From: Christensenella sp. UBA6345 | GTDB taxonomy: Bacteria > Bacillota > Clostridia > Christensenellales > UBA1242 | Reading direction: 5' to 3' | Assembly: GCA_002437945.1 (NCBI GenBank) | Contig: DJSB01000009.1 | Location: 50,792 to 59,596 of the forward strand | DNA length: 8,805 nucleotides | Shown here: piece by piece, positions 6,035 to 8,805 of the stretch | How positions within the stretch are numbered: the first letter of the stretch is position 1 | Layout: each line of letters starts with the position of its first letter | Program-made: the position numbers and the translations under genes | Notes under the pieces: model-generated | Databases searched by the model: none | What the model was told of the DNA's origin: nothing | What the model saw: only the letters and a program-made list of their open reading frames with translations

Positions 6035-6063
6035 ACTATTTATTATGGTAAAATAATAATAGT
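6035..6063. repeat. Imperfect inverted repeat in the divergent intergenic region
   Basis: ACTATT plus ATTAT pairs with ATAAT plus AATAGT with one bulged T, giving an 11-bp stem around a GGTAAA loop. It lies between the minus-strand promoter and the sigma factor gene and could be an operator. It is entirely A+T-rich apart from its two outer C-G pairs, so chance is possible. Confidence 0.3.
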
Positions 6064-6172
6064 TTAATCACTAATATTATACAATTTATGTTTTTTGGAC
6101 ACTGTATGTGCTATTTCCAATAAAATATAGGTAAAATTTGTTATTTATATAGTGGTTAATTGTGGGTTACAA

Positions 6173-6712
6173 ATGGATAAAAAATTACTTGATGATTATT
6201 TAGTTAAATTAAAAAAAGGCGAAGAAAATGCCTTGGACTCAATATATCACCTTACAAAAAGGGGTGTTTTTTCGCTAGCATTAAGTATTGTCGGTGACCC
6301 AAACACTGCTGAAGATATTATGCAGGACACATATTTAAAAATTAAAGAGAAAATTTTGTACTATAAAGATGGTACTAATGGTTATGCTTGGATACTTACA
6401 ATATGTCGTAATTTAAGTATTAACTACCTTAACAAAAACAAACGTGTTGAAGTTATGGACACGTCCGAACATGAATATCTTAATCCTATAACGGATAAAA
6501 ATATAGAAAAAGAAGATATGCCTATATTTAAGATAGCACGACAGCACCTTAACGAATTTGAAATGCAAGTGCTTATATTATATTCGGTATATGGGTATAA
6601 ACATAGAGAGATAGCAGATATTCTTAACAAACCGCTAGGTAGTGTGCTATGGACGTACAATAATAGTATTAAAAAACTTCAAAAAATATTAAAAAAGGGG
6701 GAAGAGAAATGA
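6173..6712 (+). CDS. ECF-type RNA polymerase sigma factor
   Basis: The product is 179 aa from ATG at 6173, a typical two-domain ECF sigma factor that would direct RNA polymerase to stress or surface-response promoters. Residues 14-90 form region 2, with DPNTAEDIMQDTYLKI (42-57) contacting core polymerase and the -10 element, and YAWILTICRNLSINYLNK (71-88). Residues 127-173 form region 4, with helix-turn-helix HREIADILNKPLGSVLWTYNNSI binding the -35. A longer GTG start at 6152 has no ribosome site. ATG 6173 has only a weak GTGGGT upstream but matches where the family begins. The gene overlaps the anti-sigma gene by 4 bases (ATGA). No clean promoter was found upstream; ECF genes are often autoregulated. 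Confidence 0.88.
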   Translation: MDKKLLDDYLVKLKKGEENALDSIYHLTKRGVFSLALSIVGDPNTAEDIMQDTYLKIKEKILYYKDGTNGYAWILTICRNLSINYLNKNKRVEVMDTSEHEYLNPITDKNIEKEDMPIFKIARQHLNEFEMQVLILYSVYGYKHREIADILNKPLGSVLWTYNNSIKKLQKILKKGEEK

Positions 6713-8139
6713 AAGCAAGAGACATCTTAAACAAACTTAAACTCGAAGTAGAAAATCAGTTGCCAAACAATGATGTTTTGGACGAAGTAAAATCTACAAA
6801 AGTTGAAAAAGACTTAACCCCTGTGTATGAAGAAATTAACAATAACGACACAAAAGTAATTAACAATCGTACATCAATAATATGTTTTATGGGACTTGCC
6901 TTACTTATGCTTTTGCTTTTAAGTTGGCTTATGCCGATAATCGCCAAGTGGTTTAACCCAGAAAAATTGGTAGTCAGTAGATTAAGTATAGATATTAACC
7001 CTAGTATCGAACTTATGCTTGATGCTCACAATGATGTTATTATGTATATGGCAAAAAACAGACACGCAGAAGTATTGCTTAAAGACGAAAATTTGCAAGG
7101 TATGAGTGCCGAGAATGCTACCGAACGTATAGTTTCGCTTGCATTAAAATCTGGTTATTTTGATATGCAAGGTAAAGATAGTGTGGTTAATGCAGTTATG
7201 ATGAGTGCGTACAATGATGACCAGAAAAAACAAGAAGAAATAGTTAGCAAAGTAAAAGAACGTATAAAAAATTTCTATATTACTAATCAAATCTATGGTG
7301 TTGTATTAACACAGTACGAGTCAAAACAAGATTTTGTAGATATGATAGCGAGTATGAATTCTAAAATAGATGGCAATGAAAAAAGCGATATGATTAATTA
7401 TAGTGTAAAAAATCTTAACATGATGTTTGCCACTGCATATCAAAAATTACGTCATTGTTTCCGTAATGATTTTGCTTTATCTGATGTTGTTGATAATACA
7501 CAACCATTATGCAGTCAATATTATCAAACTTATCAAAACTTGGTTAATGAACTTAATACTAATAGAGAGTTATATGACAACTTTGACAAAAATTGGGCCA
7601 GTGCGAAAAAGACTTGTCAAGACAATATTAGATTGTGGGAAAGTGAAATTCAAAGATTAAAGAATGAAAAAGAAAAAGAAGAAAATCCAGAAGACAAAAG
7701 TGACATTGCTGATGATATAATCGAGTCACAAGGGTTGTTACTTCAAGAACAACAACAACTTACAGAAAAATATAACAATGTAGAAGCGTATAATACAGAA
7801 AAACAAACTCTGCAAAACAATATACAATCTTGCCAAAACCGTATGACTAGCGAGTATCAGCAATATTGTGATGAGATACACGATAGTCTGAAGACTGTTA
7901 AATCTAAAGTAAATAGTGTTAATTCAAAATTAAGGAATGCTAAAAATGTTCTTTTGCAGAATGGTAGAGATGCGTACAATAAACATATAAATAGTAGGGG
8001 AGATTATAACAAATTCTACAATAGTTACTCTAGTTGGATTATCGTTAAGACTGAAGAAATTAATGACTTGTTTAAGAATTGGGAAACAGTAAGGAACAAC
8101 TGGCAAACAACATATGCTGATACTCTATTGCAATTGTAA
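6709..8139 (+). CDS. RsgI-like transmembrane anti-sigma factor with coiled-coil extracellular domain
   Basis: The product is 476 aa. Residues 1-52 are cytoplasmic and would hold the sigma factor. No zinc-binding HxxxCxxC is seen, so this is not a ZAS-type anti-sigma. Residues 55-78 form the single membrane helix. Residues 89-200 match the RsgI central domain: SIDINPSIELMLDAHNDVI, then NRHAEVLL and a final GMSAENATERIVSLALKSGY. In RsgI proteins the conserved Asn-Pro (here Asn97-Pro98) is the reported self-cleavage point in signalling. Residues ~290-420 are a long coiled coil, Gln/Glu/Lys/Asn-rich, where many RsgI proteins carry carbohydrate-binding or enzyme domains. The ligand is unknown. The start has GGGGGAAG at 6697-6704 and overlaps the sigma stop, so the two are co-translated. 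Unusually, the partner is an ECF sigma, not SigI. Confidence 0.8.
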   Translation: MKARDILNKLKLEVENQLPNNDVLDEVKSTKVEKDLTPVYEEINNNDTKVINNRTSIICFMGLALLMLLLLSWLMPIIAKWFNPEKLVVSRLSIDINPSIELMLDAHNDVIMYMAKNRHAEVLLKDENLQGMSAENATERIVSLALKSGYFDMQGKDSVVNAVMMSAYNDDQKKQEEIVSKVKERIKNFYITNQIYGVVLTQYESKQDFVDMIASMNSKIDGNEKSDMINYSVKNLNMMFATAYQKLRHCFRNDFALSDVVDNTQPLCSQYYQTYQNLVNELNTNRELYDNFDKNWASAKKTCQDNIRLWESEIQRLKNEKEKEENPEDKSDIADDIIESQGLLLQEQQQLTEKYNNVEAYNTEKQTLQNNIQSCQNRMTSEYQQYCDEIHDSLKTVKSKVNSVNSKLRNAKNVLLQNGRDAYNKHINSRGDYNKFYNSYSSWIIVKTEEINDLFKNWETVRNNWQTTYADTLLQL

Positions 8140-8336
8140 TCAAATTATTAAGTAGTAAATAATTATTATGAAAAATATTTTATTAAAAAATGGCTTTATT
8201 TAGCCAATATTAAAAAAATAAAAAATATTTTTAAAAATTTTTTAAAATTTTCCAATAAAATCAATATTTGGTTTGTTGTATAAGTGTTGCAAGTTAAATT
8301 TAAAATATCTTGCATCCATAAATCCCTTTTAGCCAA
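8140..8336. other. AT-rich intergenic sequence
   Basis: About 200 bases of A/T-dominated sequence follow the anti-sigma stop, with several A and T tracts (for example 8211-8255). No gene or clear promoter is seen. A 5-bp hairpin TGGCT/AGCCA at 8191-8206 has a T run only on the minus-strand side, so it is a poor terminator for the upstream operon. Confidence 0.5.
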
Positions 8337-8377
8337 AACATAAAAACGTCAACTTTTATAGTTGGCGTTTTTATGTT
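8337..8377. terminator. Bidirectional terminator downstream of the sigma/anti-sigma operon
   Basis: Bases 8337-8353 pair with 8361-8377 over 17 positions with one T-G wobble and a 7-nt loop. Five Ts on one arm and five As on the other make it usable on both strands. It is about 200 bases past the anti-sigma stop, far but the first strong terminator there. Confidence 0.7.
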
Positions 8378-8404
8378 GTATAGAGATATTAACTGTACGT
8401 TTTG

Positions 8405-8499
8405 GGATTCCAACAACTTATGTTGTTGCCCTACGGGTTCGACTACACTACGTTTCGCTTTAGAACTGACATATATAAGTTGCACGTTTTGTATTGTTA
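8405..8499 (+). repeat. Interspersed hairpin repeat, copy A
   Basis: The copy begins with GGATTCC (8405-8411) and shares TTCGACTAC, TTCGCT, GACATATATAA (8468-8478) and GTATTGTTA (8491-8499) with copy B, in the same order. Its variable inner part folds into CAACAAC/GTTGTTG (8411-8428). It contains no real coding frame and looks like a REP- or MITE-like intergenic element. Confidence 0.7.
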
Positions 8500-8524
8500 A
8501 AAAATAATATGCCACACATTTTTT

Positions 8525-8633
8525 GGATTCCGAAAGGTGCTTGGCACACTTTCGATTTGACTATCGTCAAATTTCGACTACGCTTTCGCTACGCTCAGAA
8601 TGACATATATAAAGTGTACGTTATGTATTGTTA
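8525..8633 (+). repeat. Interspersed hairpin repeat, copy B
   Basis: This is a direct copy of A, displaced by 120 bases. It begins with GGATTCC (8525-8531) and ends with GACATATATAA (8602-8612) and GTATTGTTA (8625-8633). Its inner part holds two different hairpins: 8531-8554 (10-bp stem with one bulged A, TTG loop) and 8555-8572 (ATTTGAC/GTCAAAT). The stretch TTTCGACTACGCTTTCGC and CTCAGAATGACA resembles a GTCATTCTGAGCG-type repeat common in uncultured Clostridia; that comparison is from memory. Confidence 0.7.
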
Positions 8634-8767
8634 GTGGTATATGCTTTACGACTACCATTAGAATAATCATGATAATAATAACAACACGCAACCTACAAAT
8701 TAAACTCTATTTACAAATATGTGCTTGATACTGTAGCATATTATGTCAAGTTAAATTATTTCCCGCC

Positions 8768-8805
8768 TGTCATTATGAGCGACAGTCGAACTTGGGAGCG
8801 AAGCG
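8768..8805 (-). repeat. Interspersed hairpin repeat, inverted copy C (cut by window end)
   Basis: TGTCATTATGAGCG (8768-8781) followed by AGTCGAA and GAGCGAAGCG matches the reverse complement of the end of copy B (TGTCATTCTGAGCG, then AGTCGAAA) with few changes. The element therefore runs in the opposite direction and continues past the window. Between copies B and C (8634-8767) I see no gene. Confidence 0.6.

Noticed and set aside
6095..6126. Sigma factor promoter TTGGAC with TAAAAT
   Set aside because: The spacer would be 20 bp, and no alternative with a good match was found.
6152..6172. GTG start extending the sigma factor by seven residues
   Set aside because: No ribosome binding site precedes it, and the extension falls outside the family domain.
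8191..8206. Terminator directly after the anti-sigma gene
   Set aside because: The stem is only 5 bp and there is no T run on the plus strand.
8300..8515. A 71-residue open frame on the minus strand
   Set aside because: It runs through the terminator and repeat copy A, has no ribosome site and shows no protein-like pattern.

Overview
The window is low-G+C DNA with standard bacterial signals: AGGAG-type ribosome binding sites, TTGACA/TATAAT-type promoters and T-run hairpin terminators. TGA is used as a stop (for example at 931-933 and 6710-6712), which argues against a Mycoplasma-type code. Together with the RsgI-like anti-sigma protein, this suggests an uncultured Clostridia-like member of the Bacillota. 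No genus can be assigned from the sequence alone.

Bases 1 to about 4,590 look like the right-hand part of an integrated filamentous phage (inovirus). In order it holds: the 3' end of a gene with a Trp/Tyr-rich repeat (possible adsorption protein); a Zot/pI-type assembly ATPase; a Lys-rich hypothetical protein; a structured, GC-rich intergenic region that probably holds the replication origin and packaging signal; a HUH-type rolling-circle Rep; two small hypothetical genes; a strong terminator; and an IS30-family DDE transposase with its own promoter and terminator. The first three genes overlap or abut, as do rep and the two genes after it, so there are two operons either side of the origin region. 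Coat-protein genes and the left phage end must lie upstream of the window. The transposase probably does the job of an integrase, as known for Spiroplasma phage SpV1-type viruses and some cryptic inoviruses.

Bases 4,590-4,925 have no gene but contain a perfect 28-bp palindrome and AT-rich repeats. The phage/host junction probably lies here.

Bases 4,924-8,139 look like host DNA. A membrane-anchored extracytoplasmic protein on the minus strand, with a very clear promoter and terminator, is divergent from a two-gene operon encoding an ECF-type sigma factor and a transmembrane RsgI-like anti-sigma factor. The anti-sigma factor carries a long coiled-coil extracellular region. This reads as a cell-surface signalling unit of unknown stimulus.

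Bases 8,140-8,805 have no convincing gene. They hold AT-rich sequence, a long bidirectional terminator, and two direct copies plus one inverted, truncated copy of a hairpin-bearing interspersed repeat.
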